Origin: Plumapathes pennacea
Lineage: Eukaryota > Cnidaria > Anthozoa > Antipatharia > Myriopathidae
Assembly: GCA_964036295.1 (NCBI GenBank)
Contig: OZ038465.1
Coordinates: 13,144,167-13,208,166 of the forward strand
Length of the DNA stretch: 64,000 bases
Direction: 5' to 3'
Of this stretch, positions 12,883 to 24,818 are shown piece after piece. Under the pieces are notes generated by a model. That model was not told the origin of the DNA, did no database searches, and saw only the letters and a list, made by a program, of their open reading frames with translations. Every line of letters begins with the position of its first letter. Position 1 is the first letter of the stretch. Made by a program: the position numbers and the translations under genes.

Positions 12883-15800
12883 TTACTTCACGCGTTGTTT
12901 TTTACTCTGTCCGGGTGTACACGAGCCTCGTTGACAAGACCTCGCATTGATTTTAAAAATCCAGTCGAAGTTGGTGCACAATTGGTTCCTTACACCCGGT
13001 GGTATTGGTAGACGCTCTACCGCATCGGCATTGGGCAACTCCTTACCGATCGCAACACAACAAAGATACTGTAGAGAGAAACATGTCGATGAGCTACGAA
13101 CGACTTTCATTTTGGTCCTGGCAGCTGTGGAGCAGGCCATCGGGTAGAGTTCCTTCCCTCGTAGATCATCCGCAGCAACCCCCAAGGACTTGTTGTTCTT
13201 GAAGAAGGAGAGTTTGCCTGTCCAACCGTCAAGGTGAACACCGATGACTGTGTCACGGTCAAATTTGGAGGTGTACTGCTTGGCCTTGCCGCCATGTTGG
13301 ATTGTGCCGTAGTACGACAGGCCCCAACTGTTGCTGTCCTTTCCGATCATGCTACAGAACGTTGTTCTGTAATGAGACAGGTCCGTGTCGGACGAACCCA
13401 CTCCAATCATCTGTAGAAGAGCGATGAAGGTCAGAAAGAAGCGAGAATACACAGAGGAATAACAACTGGAAGAAATAAAGCAACTTGTCAGCGTGCTATG
13501 TTAAATTATAGAAGGACTTGGGAATTTAAAAGAGCGCTCGAGAAGTGTGGAGAAGGAATCCGCCCTAGTCAAACATTAGATATGTTTATGTCTGTGACAA
13601 TAACAAAAACGATAATTAGATTAAATGCAACTAACAAGTAACTTAACGACATAACTACATATAACAACACGAATTTACAAGCACAACGACGCAAATATGA
13701 CACATGGCACGACAACGACAAACAAATAACAGCAATGACAACGATAACGACAACAGCAACAACAACAACAACAACAACGACGACGACGACGATAACAACA
13801 ACAATGACGACGATAATAACAACAACAATAGCGTCGACAATGTTAACGACAACAATGACAACAGAAATAACGACGACAACAACAATAACAACAACAACAA
13901 CGACAATCACGACAACACTAATAACAACAATAACAACAACAAACAATGATCATCCCTTACGACTTTTGAAAGGGCTGTTCCGAGTAGTGGAGCACAACGA
14001 AACTAAAATTTAACACTGCGATGTTTATAGAACAAATAGGAACTAAAGGTACTTCGGCTCGTCAAAAAACCACGGTACAACATGCACGCAATTTAGATAC
14101 TCTACAGATAAATTTATAGAACACAAACAACAACGTCAAACCGTCCTTTGGGGCTTCTTGGGACAGCGCCTCTCACTGACTGTAGTGTTGTTCTGTGGCA
14201 TGTCGTTTAGTTATAGTTAGTGTTGACCGTGTTCAGCGTCTGTAATGTCCTGGCATCATCAATAGATGCCCGTCCACTGGGGAAATCAATCCTACAAAAA
14301 TTCGCTGTTCCACTGAAATGCGTTACTGTGTGTTCACGAACTGCGTCTAGGCCGAAGTCACAGTTGCATGCCTGCTCGGGACAGTAGTGACTGCTCAGTA
14401 CGTCATCACAGATGTGTGTGTGTGTCTGTTCGTTTAGTCCAGTCAGTCCGCTCTTCAATGTGTTATCATATACCATATATCAATCCGTGAGTGAATAAAC
14501 CAATGTAAATTGTTACTGTACTCAGCTATTCAACGTGTCATCACGTCTGTCAGTTGTTCAATATTTCTGTCCATTTAGTGTCTTCAGATGTGTCTGTCCG
14601 TTCAATGTTCTCAAACTAGAGTAGCCAACAGCTATTGTAATCAGTTGCTCAATGCGTCTTGATGTCTGTCAGTTGTTCGTTTCTTCAGATGTGTGTCTGT
14701 CCATTTAGTGTCTTCAGATATGTGTTTGTCCATTTAGTACTCTCAAACCAGAGTAGCCAACAGCTATTGTAATCAGTTGTTCAGTGTGTCTTCAGATGAG
14801 TCTGTTCGTTTAGTGCCGTCAAACTAATCAGTTGCTCAATGTGTCGTCAGATGTCTGTCAGTCGACCACATAATCAGTTTCAGACAGACACATACCATGT
14901 CAGTTCCATAGACAGCACTTGTCATTTTGATCTCCCAGTAGTGTTCAACATCCTGATCAAGGGGTGTGGTACCCCGCACTGCCGCTGTGCCGCAGCTATA
15001 GTCAGGATGAAACACAACCTCCCGGTCATTATGGGTAAGGAGGGCTGAGGAAGACATGGTACAAGGATCCCATTTCCAATCGAAAAATTCTGTAAAAACC
15101 AAAAGGTAATCAGATGGTATTATTTAGCCTTCTTCCAAGTCATAAGCAGTTGGACACGGAACATGTGTATGAACTTGTCAAGTTCCTTTTTTACATCAAG
15201 ACTCAAATGTAGCCCTGATCAGATGGAGAAGGAAGACAACCATCCTACTGCAACAGTACATATTAATAATTAATAGTTAATAAATAATTAAATGAAATAA
15301 TTATTATTATCATTTAAAATACACAAAGTACTTGATAAACCAGGGCCTACTAGTTAAGTTATACCCAAAGTATATTAAACCAACAACCTTTTTATTAGCT
15401 ATTTTGTTATGACTGAGTATAAATATTATCCCTTGCATTGGTAATTTCTTTTCACTGACAATACTATACACTTTAACAACTGGATGAAAAAACATTGAAT
15501 GCTGTTCACATGAGTAAAGCAAGTGCCAGGGACTGGTTCACATGGTAAAATTTGTACAACAATTAGCACAAACGCAAGCACAAGAGAATTGGAAACTTTT
15601 AGATTTCTTGCACTTGCTTTACATTGTTAACCAGCCCAGCTTTACCAGAGTATGTCTAATGCACTTCAAAAATCACTACTTTTACAACTCAGGATATACA
15701 TCATGGACGAGAAGTTATTAGATCTAGCTGCATGCATGGCCAACTACTTTACCTCTGCAGAATGTACAACAGAGTCGAAGAATCCCTATGAACAGAAATT

Positions 15801-18329
15801 GCACCACCTACTTCCAACTTTTCATCCTGTTGGTCTTCCTTTTTCATCAAGACACTGTCAGTAGTGCCTTGATTGGTGAAGGAAGGCAACCAAGTAAATC
15901 TGTACAAATGTGTCAACCTGAAATCAACAATATTTTGTTTGTCGTTGCTGTTCAGTTGCTGGTTGCTGGTTGTTGGTTCACATGTACATGTACAGATTTG
16001 CACACATCAAACACAAAGCTTTTTAATGTAGCCTGCAAATACAGCCCCTAATTCATGTAGGGTACCGCTTACTGAATCCCGGGGGATTCAGTAAGTGCCT
16101 GGCATGAAGGGGCTGTATTTTGCAGGTTACTATTAATATTACAAGCCCACAAACATTTAAAACAAAAAGTACAATGCTTGAAAAGATTTCATGGAATGTC
16201 AAAAGTACACAACAGTTCACGATAACAAACATAAGTAGATAATACACACACACACAGTGGGTAATTTGTTGGTTTGTTCACAATAATCAAACAATGAGTA
16301 TGAAATATGAATGAATAATGGTAGGAACACAAACCACAAACTGTAAACATGAATATTTCATCCATTATTTTTTTTACAAAAATCAGTTCTGTTTAATTTG
16401 AGGTTCCAACACTGCAGTGCAGAATTCAGGTGTCAGCAGATATTTTTAGAATTTATGACATAGTATATGAGGAACAACACCTTTGTTCTAGAGTCTACCA
16501 TAATGATACCTGAGCCCCATATTGTTATGTCTTCATTATGGAAGAATATCCTGTTTTGGGGAATATCCTGGTCTATATTGTGATGAACTCACATCTCTTA
16601 TCTGGAAAACTTCAAAAATGTTATTTAAGGATCCCTATTGTGATGCACTTGCTTTGACTTGTCAGAAACCATGCATTCTAGCATGTGCAAGGACATGCAA
16701 ATATATGGATTAGTAGGGATTAGTGTTAGATTATTTTCAATAATTCCCTTTCACTTTCAAATAATATTTTAACTCCTGAACAAGTGAAACCTTAAGGTAT
16801 ATTTCCATTTTATTAATAATTTATATACAGTAGATATTGATAAAGATTACTGTACATGAGGATTTCTCCAGTTCTAAAAATCTGATATTTTCATCATGTG
16901 TGATATCTTCACATGAAAAAGATAAAATATTATATCTTCATGTGTACACAGGAAATAAAGGCTGTGACATATTATATATTTGCTTTGGAATTCATCAATA
17001 TTGATATAATAAACAGGACATTACAAGGCCACTTGGTCAGATACAAAATAATGTTATCTTCTTGTGTTGATATATCTCTTGCTCGTAAGAGATACCAGTA
17101 TCATCAACACTTAAAGATAAAATTCGTACCTCTGCAGGGCCATGTACAATGTAATATATCCTCTACATACAGTATCCACCCAATTGGATGCTTTCAATGT
17201 ATACAGTATATTCTAAATATACATGTCAGCTCATGTTTTTTTCAACTCTTCTACTTAATTTGTAAATTTAATTTGGATCAGAAACATGGCAGCGAAAAGG
17301 TAACATACTGTATCTTCATGTAATTCACAGGGACTGTATAGTTATCCTATATTTATTTATTGTCATGACAAGTGCAAATATGGGAGCATATTGCATTCGT
17401 CAGGACCAGATTAACTGGTTTATTAGCTTACATGATCAATATTTGCAAGCAAACTCCATTTTGTGCACGGCTGAGAACATTTAGCCCATAATAAACAATA
17501 TCCCTCACAGATGTTAGTCATATAAAGACATATACACGAAAAGTCGTGCAATATATGGCGCTGTATTTTCAATCGTCAGTTTGTTTTTTTCGCACCTGAA
17601 GCAGGCTCGAAAAAATAAAACCGGCCCGTAAAAATACTCCGCCGTATTGCACTCCTTCATATAAATAATCTTCAAAATTCGTGAAAATTTCGGGGCAGCA
17701 CCTCGTGATTGAAAACCCGTCTGCAAAGGACAGCTGGACAAATTCAAACGGACCCTAACAACGACCATCAGTCGGTCTTGATGAGTGTTCGATTATATTT
17801 CTAGATGCTGTCGTTTCACAATCATTGCCACAACGATTGAAAAAATAACAGTAAAAAATAAAAAAATAAAAAAATAATAATAAAACCATGCCCACCCATG
17901 CACGTTATTTCTTTAATTCAACTCTATGATAGCTTCGCTCGCTAATAAACTGCGTTTTGACGACTTAAAAATAATGATGAAGTTTACAGAGTTGTCTATT
18001 TTGTTGTTCGAAGATGCTCAAGTGGCAGGACAGAAGAGTTTCGTATGCATGCATACAGTTAATAATATTATCATGCCGTTTGTCAAGTTCCGTCTCGCAG
18101 AAAGAAGAAAACGGTAAATTTGCCACTGACGACGCCACATTACACAACAAACACAAAACACAACATTAAAAATCGTGAGAATCTCAGTTCATACATTACC
18201 TTCCTCTTCGCCCTCGGAGTCCGAACTATCATGTTGAGCGGACTCGTCATGGTCGCTCAAAATTCTTGCGAGTAATTCTCGTTGCGACAGCCGCGATCTC
18301 TCACTACACATCTGTTGGACTAAAGCCAT
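12883..18329 (-). CDS. SPSB3: SPRY domain and SOCS box protein, SPSB3-like
   Basis: Three coding exons are read on the minus strand: 18329-18200, 15089-14896 and 13410-12883, giving 283 residues. The split codon G|AA joins exon 1 to exon 2 and restores the SPSB3 hallmark [12 protein letters not shown]. An in-frame TGA precedes the ATG at 18329. The SPRY domain carries [32 protein letters not shown], then across the junction [51 protein letters not shown] and [15 protein letters not shown]. The C-terminus matches the SPSB3 SOCS-box region ([27 protein letters not shown]) and ends in a basic tail. SPSB proteins bring substrates to Cullin-RING E3 ligases through elongin BC. The acidic N-terminus (SDSEGEEE) is conserved in style with vertebrate SPSB3. 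A start at an upstream Met within exon 3 is rejected because the exon 2 junction is phase-exact. Confidence 0.9.
13704..13950. repeat. AAC/ACG trinucleotide microsatellite
   Basis: The tract is an interrupted array of ACA, ACG and ATA triplets in the SPSB3-like intron between exons 2 and 3. It is open in several frames on both strands (Asn-, Thr-, Val- or Leu-rich), which is an artefact of the repeat. Confidence 0.85.
14400..14870. repeat. Minisatellite-like repeats in SPSB3-like intron 2
   Basis: Variants of CAGATGTGTCTGTCCRTT and of AGAGTAGCCAACAGCTATTG recur. The second block occurs at about 14620 and again at about 14752, roughly 130 bases apart. Interspersed are TCAGTTGYTCAATG units. 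It looks like a degenerate tandem array ending just before the exon 2 donor. Confidence 0.7.
15100..18190. other. Large SPSB3-like intron 1, no internal gene
   Basis: AT-rich intron. Apart from the foldback at 16029-16129 I see no family motif. Small open frames (for example 16913-17323 plus) have no recognisable content and lack splice context. Confidence 0.5.
16029..16129. mobile_element. Foldback element with nested perfect palindrome
   Basis: Outer arms TGCAAATACAGCCCCT and AGGGGCTGTATTTTGCA enclose a nested palindrome at 16068-16095 (arms CTTACTGAATCCC and GGATTCAGTAAG). It is about 100 bp, non-coding, and sits within SPSB3-like intron 1. Confidence 0.7.
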
Positions 18330-19418
18330 AGCGACTAATGAATGTCAAACTACTGCAGTATGCTAGCAAGTGAAGTAAAGCCGTTTCCTTGTCCGTGCAC
18401 ACAAAACAATGATAATTCCATGGAAATCTATGGAAATTAAAACAAGCAGATGGCCGCTGCTGACCTTATTGCGCGGGCTCGGGTTCTATTGCGTCACCAG
18501 AAACACAGCCCAAGTGAAAACCAAGGCTGTATTTTATACATTTTTTTCAAACACCCAGTTGCGGAGAAGTAGTATATGTGCTCTGTATTGAACAGTGTTG
18601 AATACTGAGTTCGTTATCAAACTGGGAAAGTAAAGGGGGTGGGGCACAGAAGGTTTGTTTACGCGAACACACACCACACCCTACTCAAAATGGCCAGTGA
18701 TGACAACCGATATGGTTCAATCATTGTTGTCAAAATCAACCTATAAAAGCAACCTGTTTTTGCGACTCTTTGTCTCCTCGCCTCACGACCCCTGAATCTC
18801 TGAGTTGACGCATTTCTGCTCAACAGCCTCGCACGTGACTTGGGCGAGACGAGACCCCACCCCCCGAAATGCTTTGACTACCTATTCAGTCACATAACTG
18901 ACTGCAGTGTATCATGTATGTCACTGAAGTGTGGCGATCACGCTGCAAAATTTACGTGCTCATTTGCATTCCCTTGATAGCCAAGGCGGCGTGAATCACT
19001 TCCGATCCGGAGACTATAAAGTATTGGAGCAGATATTTGAGTTTTTCATGGCGTTCGGTAAAACCGACCCGCGTCAGCTCTTCAGTTATAAAAGCCGATC
19101 GGTTTATGCCTCCAATCTGTGCGTCCTATCAAACGGAGTAAAACTCAAAAAACATAAACAAAGTCGAAGTTGAAAGTATGAGTTATATTCCGGTTTTCGT
19201 GCAGCCAATCATCTCTCGTTGTTTTGATCACAAGACCAAAGCCTGTTTTGTTTCCGGTTCGTCGGTTTGTTGTTTTTCTTGTTATGACAGCATAATACTG
19301 CTGCAAAGCGTCATAGTAGAGTACAGTGTTTGCGTAGATCGGTTGTGTAAAATAATTGGTACTCCGCCAGCAAAGTAGTAGCGAGAAAGGGATTTCCAAA
19401 ATAAGGGAAGGCTTATAA
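18330..19418. promoter_or_regulatory. Divergent promoter of the SPSB3-like pair
   Basis: A head-to-head spacer of 1.1 kb separates the two start codons. TATA-like GGCTTATAAATGG overlaps the plus-strand start at 19410-19422, so that motif is unlikely to be the promoter element of that start. No other gene is recognised. Confidence 0.4.
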
Positions 19419-20869
19419 ATGGGTAAGTACGAATTCTAATTTCGCCAATTTAGTAAGCACGGTTTGTTTTTATTTGGATTTCAATGAGTTGTGCGTTTAA
19501 ATATGTGGTGGTTTCGATCGATTAGTCGTAGTTTTTCGAGAATACTGAGGTCGCTTTGGTTTATAAACTACATGATGTCCTCACGAATGCTGCGATAGTC
19601 TAGAACTTTCGGACGTCTTTGATATCATAGTGGAAGTTCGTGCGTATAAAGCTGACCCTTCGCAATGTTTGTGCATGTAGAAGAAATCATTTTAATGATT
19701 ATTTTGTTACAGTTTGTTCGTACTTCTCAAAGTGAATGCCGTTATAATAATCATTGTTTACCGGAAATGAACATGAGGGAAGAACCAGCAGGGTTCTGCA
19801 CTCTGTGATGGATTAGGATGGTTTAAGCGGGTGTTTGTACATAGTCTGAATTGGCACCTCCTGGATTTCAGCGTACCTTTTTGAGCAATTAAGTAAACAT
19901 TCAGATCGGTAGTTCGCACATGCTGAGCGAGCCAAAAGGGGGCATGGATGGGGGAGGGGGGGGGGGGGGGGGAGAGCCTCTATACCCACCCCCACCCCCT
20001 CCTCTGTAACACTGGGGAGGAGAAAATGTTTTATTTACATTGCTGTTGTGCCACCGTGAAGAAATACCACTGACAAAAAAATTTACTCTGGTCTCTATTA
20101 AAATTCCAGTGATAAAAAAGTAAAGCGATTATAATATTATACAGCTCCCACTAATGCGGTAAAACTTTTCTCTCTTATAGGTATTAGTTGTCCAGAATCT
20201 TACTGCCCGTGGCCTGAATCCTACAAGGAATGTTGGTTCTGGAATGATGACGACAAGTCCCCTGATGTTTACATCAGCAATAACAAGAAAATAGCATGTT
20301 TCTACATTGACCCTGTGCATGAGAGTACAGGGACTGCTGCGGTGCGTGGCACAAAAGCCTTTACACATGGGCAGCACTACTGGGAGGTGAAACTGAGCTC
20401 TGTGTTTGGCACATCGGTAATGATTGGTGTCGCTACTAAGAGGGCCCTTTTACAGACCAGTAACTATGAATTTGTGGACTTGATAGGGTGGGACAATCAG
20501 AGCTGGGGGCTGTCTTACAAAGGGAGGATCTGGCATGGTGGAAAGTACAGAAATTATTGTGAGGCATTCTATGATTCAACAGTTATAGGGGTGCTTGTTG
20601 ATATGGATAGGGGGACATTGTCATACTTCAAGAACGGTGAGCCACTTGGTGAAGCATTCACAAACTTACTGCGTGACACCACATCTGAACTGTATCCTAT
20701 TGTGTCGTCCACTGCCACTCTCTCTGAAATAGAACTCCGTGAAAGTAGTTGCCGGTATTACTCATTGCAAGATCAGTGCCGAATGACGATTACCAAGCAT
20801 GTGGAAAAAGAAGACATTGACTATTTGCCACTTCCAGAAGGGATGTGCAAGCTCCTAAAGAGTATATGA
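19419..20869 (+). CDS. SPRY-domain protein, divergent SPSB3-like paralogue
   Basis: The main exon is 20181-20869 after the acceptor TCTCTTATAG, opening in phase 1. The only phase-matching start I found is ATG-G at 19419-19422 before GTAAGT. This gives a four-base first coding exon and a protein of 230 residues beginning MGISCPESYCPWPESYKECW. SPRY blocks follow: [80 protein letters not shown] and LYPIVSSTATLSE. The C-terminus (YYSLQDQC, LPLPEGMCKLL) corresponds to the SPSB3 SOCS-box region, but the elongin-contact LQYLCC is LQDQCR and the tail ends early. SOCS-box function may therefore be weakened or lost. It is paralogous to the minus-strand gene at 12883-18329 and diverged strongly at the N-terminus. 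The main exon is secure; the tiny first exon is inferred. Confidence 0.83.
19946..19973. repeat. Poly-G tract in intron 1 of the plus-strand SPRY gene
   Basis: A nearly pure G run on the plus strand, possibly with uncertain length in the assembly. Confidence 0.7.
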
Positions 20870-23270
20870 CGTCTGCCAATTTAGACTATATATTTCTAAT
20901 AATTATAGTCATCTCTTCCTGAGCTTCCTCGATTAGCGAAAGTGCAGCAGCAACTTATACTTTTAGGTTGCCTTCATAGCAGAATATATTGCCCTCCATG
21001 CTGACACATGCAGAGTAGTATATATTTCCCTTTAGAATCTGGCTGTGTAAAGGTTTACTAGAGTTTTGAAGCCTAATTCTTCAACAACTGGCTTGTGAAT
21101 TTACCATTATTATCTTTGAAAGTTGTGGACATTAAGTTTGGATGTACATAGAAACTTTGAGGAATTTAGTCTCTTATCTTACACTTGGATTATAGAAGGT
21201 ATCAATATTAATTTATAGCATTTACAGACGTAATAGCACAAAACCAAAGCAGACTACTGATAATATGTTTAAATACTTTCAACACAGACATCCAAAAACC
21301 ACTTTAATTCACAGTGACAGTTAAACTGAATGTTGACCTGTCCAGTAAAATACGTTTTACCAATCTGATTATCAAATATTAATAATGTACAGTACCCATT
21401 ATCTAAACTAATTTTATGATATAAACATTTTAAAATGTTTTTGTGTACTTTTTAGTTACTAGAAAGATAGTCTCCTTTATAGTGAATACATACAGTACAG
21501 TTATATAAATATTACTGTGTTAATGTGTGTAATATATGTGGTTAGAGATAATATTATTAGTTTGATCAGCTAAATCAATCTTGCCATGTAATTTTCTCCT
21601 ACACAGCGTGTGATATGTATGAGAATAATATATCTCCAGAATGGAGGAGAAAGCTAAAGGTGGAAAATACAGGTTAAGGTTGTATTTTGGAAGATCTGTA
21701 AATATTGCAAAGTTTAAGATTGAATATTGTTACAACATAAATATTTAATAACTTGCTGATCCAAATTATAGATTTTAACCTAGTTTGTAAAATCAGATCT
21801 ATGTACATTATATACTGTTTGGAAACCTTCATGTTGAACTAACTTGCATGAATAGAAAAAATGATTACTTGTTAATTTTATTGTCCATTTGCTGTCAAGA
21901 GAGAGAAAAAGATATATACCAAACTTTGGAATCATTGGGGTATAATTACCTTAAACAGGATATGTTCAAAGTGTTCTTAGGAACAATTTTCCCATCCTCC
22001 TGCACGCGTGCTCCACTCCTTTTGGATCCAATTGACTTGTGGGTAACCAAGATAAAAAAAACCACGATCCTCTGCGCGCGCTCTTGTATCGTGGCGCTGA
22101 TTAAATGTTGACGGCGGGCACTTCTTCCCCTTTTCATGGCATCAATTATTTACATTAGAGGTGTAAACACAGTACTAACGAATGCGTCGTCAATCCGTAC
22201 AATTTGACGGCTCTTATGACGACACTGTACGTCATCGGAAGAGCTTTATGATGAAAAATACACCACAGACCCAGAATTAATTATGCGGTTTGATTGCCGA
22301 GAATGAAATGCTTTTTTTTTTTTTACATGAACTGAGGATCAATGGTACATACTGAAAAGGATTTTCAGAGAAACAGTATTTACACCATGCACTACGCATT
22401 TCAAAACAAATGTAATAATTTGGATATGGTACCCTGTCCATTCTTTTGCCTCAACTGTGGCTGTATGAGACCTATCTAATTGGTATACAAGGGGCTCGTT
22501 TAGTGTGCTTAATAAAAAAGATTTTTTGTTAATTAACGCCGGCGGATATCAGCGGATAGTAGTCAAGAGGATTAATTGTTATTTGAACGAGAAATGGTGA
22601 GGAAATCTCATGTCAAGCTAAGCCGTGACAAATAAAAACGTTTCTTCTAAAGGATATTCGTATGATGAAGGTCCGGTTTAATCCGCCGAGAGGTCACGTT
22701 TCAACACGAATTCCTCATCGACTCAATTGCTGAGACGGCAAAACGACCTGAAGCCAAGGGTACAGATTAAAACTCTGCCATTGCAGCGCCTCTTTTCCCT
22801 ATGTTTAATCCGTTGTTTCACCACCCATTGAATTATTTCAACGAATTCGGCATTGAGTCAGAGCTTTCATTTGAGACTTCAGCCGGAGTTGGAAATTTTG
22901 TAGTTGAGTCAAATTTGCCCATTGACTAAGATATTTAATAGCACAAAACGGATTCAGTATTTTCTGTCAGTCACAGCACCTAATCTATATACGGTTAGTT
23001 ACTATGTCAACCGATAAACCTTTTTGATTCGACGGGCCGTCACTTTAGAGAGGATTGACAGCATACGGAAAGACCTTATTCAGGACCGTCAGAAGTCAAT
23101 TCCGGATTGAGAAATTGCTGATGGGTTTACTGATTTAACTCAGTGTAAACTGAAAATGTGTGAATTTTTGCTGCACGAGAAAAGAAAAGGGATAACAAGA
23201 AATGGGCCAGAACAGGCAGCTGACAAATTGCGGCCGAAATTTAACTGCCAACGGACAGAGTGGAGTAGTT
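20870..23270. other. 3' flank and intergenic, no gene recognised
   Basis: AT-rich sequence downstream of the SPRY gene. It contains several TACAGTA and AATAT runs but no open frame with a recognisable motif. The 3' UTR of the SPRY gene probably occupies the first part. Confidence 0.5.
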
Positions 23271-23278
23271 TACCCCAT

Positions 23279-23476
23279 TTAGTATATACCACACAAGTGA
23301 ATAGTGCTTTTCGCGCGCTCTGATTGGCTCCTCAATCTCGGAATATCAAGTACTATTCACCTCCCGGCGGTTTCCGGTAAAACAAAATGACGCGCGAATC
23401 CAATTTTTGCCCGCTTTTGTCGGAAATAAAATAGCTATTTGGGAGTTGGCTATTAAGCTTGTGTGGTATATACTAA
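23279..23476. mobile_element. MITE with 19-bp perfect terminal inverted repeats
   Basis: TTAGTATATACCACACAAG at 23279 is the exact reverse complement of CTTGTGTGGTATATACTAA ending at 23476. The body of about 160 bp is non-coding and includes CGCGCGCTCTGATTGGCT, a phrase typical of cnidarian short repeats. A separate palindrome abuts the right end. Confidence 0.8.
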
Positions 23477-23477
23477 A

Positions 23478-23555
23478 ACAATTATTCGCCTCAGTGTCGG
23501 TGAATAGCGGTGGATATTCCACCGCTATTCACCTCCATTTCGGCGAATAATTGTT
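23478..23555. repeat. Near-perfect palindrome of about 78 bp
   Basis: Arms reading ACAATTATTCGCC and GGCGAATAATTGTT enclose GTGAATAGCGGTGGA facing TCCACCGCTATTCAC, so almost the whole element folds on itself. It directly abuts the MITE at 23279-23476. Confidence 0.8.
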
Positions 23556-23559
23556 AATT

Positions 23560-24775
23560 ATCCTCCGGAACAAATAGGAACTTAGACAAATTAAGTGGCA
23601 GCGGCATCAAAAACATATATCAGAGACAGTGACAGACATACAGCAGACACACACACACAGACAAGTAAGACACTACAAGGTTTTGTGATAAGAAGTTCAG
23701 CTGGTAAGCCTTGGTCTTTCAAAATTTATTCGGTCCTCTCTCACACAAAATGAAATTTCCAGCAGAACAGTTCAAAGCCATTCGTATAATTCCAGTGTCC
23801 CCAAAAACACTCCGGAATAGTGCACTGCCGATCTCATTTTTCACCCATAAACCTCTGAATGTATTTTCGACGTAAAAAGAACTCATATAAATTATGTCAG
23901 AAAAGTCGTTATCTATCAAGACTGGTTTTTACTAGCGAACATAAGCACTGTTAAGTTACAACCAGCGTGTAAATATAAAGAGCTCGATGCGATAGTGAAA
24001 AACCTGTTTTCATACACTAGAATATCGAGACATGCATAAGTCACTATAAGAAAAAATAGAAACGCTTCCATTTTATTCTGCTGGCGTGCAACGTTCTTAT
24101 CTTGATGCGTCTAGTTATACTTAAGTTGTTAGTGAAAACCAGCCTCCTGGTAAGTGGTAAAAAAAGCTGCCCAGAGTCATGAATAAAAATAATCATTAAG
24201 GTCAGTGACTGAAACAAGCTTACAGCACGATGCAAAAATCAGAATCCAATTTAATTTAAATTTACTGAAGAGAGGAAGACAAAATTAAAATACTAGGTGA
24301 TATATTAAAATCGGATGTATATTCCGGCCTAGGGGTTATTAAATTGTCGATAAACGGCCTCAGGTTTTATTTTTCAGTTGAGTGGTGTCGACACTTCTCT
24401 TTTTAGAGTTGCTTCTGTATTTATGATTAACACTGCTATAAACGGATGTGGGATCCTCTGGATCTTTTCCCAGGGAATTTAATTTCCTATTAGGTCTGCG
24501 ATCAAAGAAATCGTTTAACACTGTGAACAGCGCACGTATCTCGGATAGTTGGAATCGAAGGATAATCTCTTGCACAATCAAAAGGGGCTTTTCGTCTTTC
24601 GCGGTGAACGTCAATTTGTCAAAGAAATTTGCCAACTGTCATAATTCTTTCGGAAATAATTAAGCGCTCTGCAAACAAGTCTTTAGAGATGCTAAATTCT
24701 TACTTCAAACATTATTTGTATATAACTTGGTGTTTCTTTTCTCACTAAAAAATTCTATCTTGTTTTTTTCCCAAG
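23560..24775. other. Upstream flank of the GPCR gene
   Basis: No family motif is seen. A strong polypyrimidine-AG acceptor at 24775 (TTTTTTTCCCAAG) suggests that an untranslated 5' exon of the GPCR lies somewhere in this stretch or further left; I could not place it. Confidence 0.4.
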
Positions 24776-24818
24776 GCGCGAGCGTGTGACAGCGGCGGCC
24801 GTCTTGAAATTCGCGGGC

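Noticed and set aside
12947-13416. Plus-strand frames opposite the SPSB3-like last exon
   Set aside because: They are shadows of the minus-strand coding exon, which carries the SPRY and SOCS motifs.
13704-13949. Open frames on both strands encoding poly-Asn, poly-Thr, poly-Val or poly-Leu
   Set aside because: They follow from the AAC/ACG microsatellite in the SPSB3-like intron; no frame has sequence outside the repeat with any motif.
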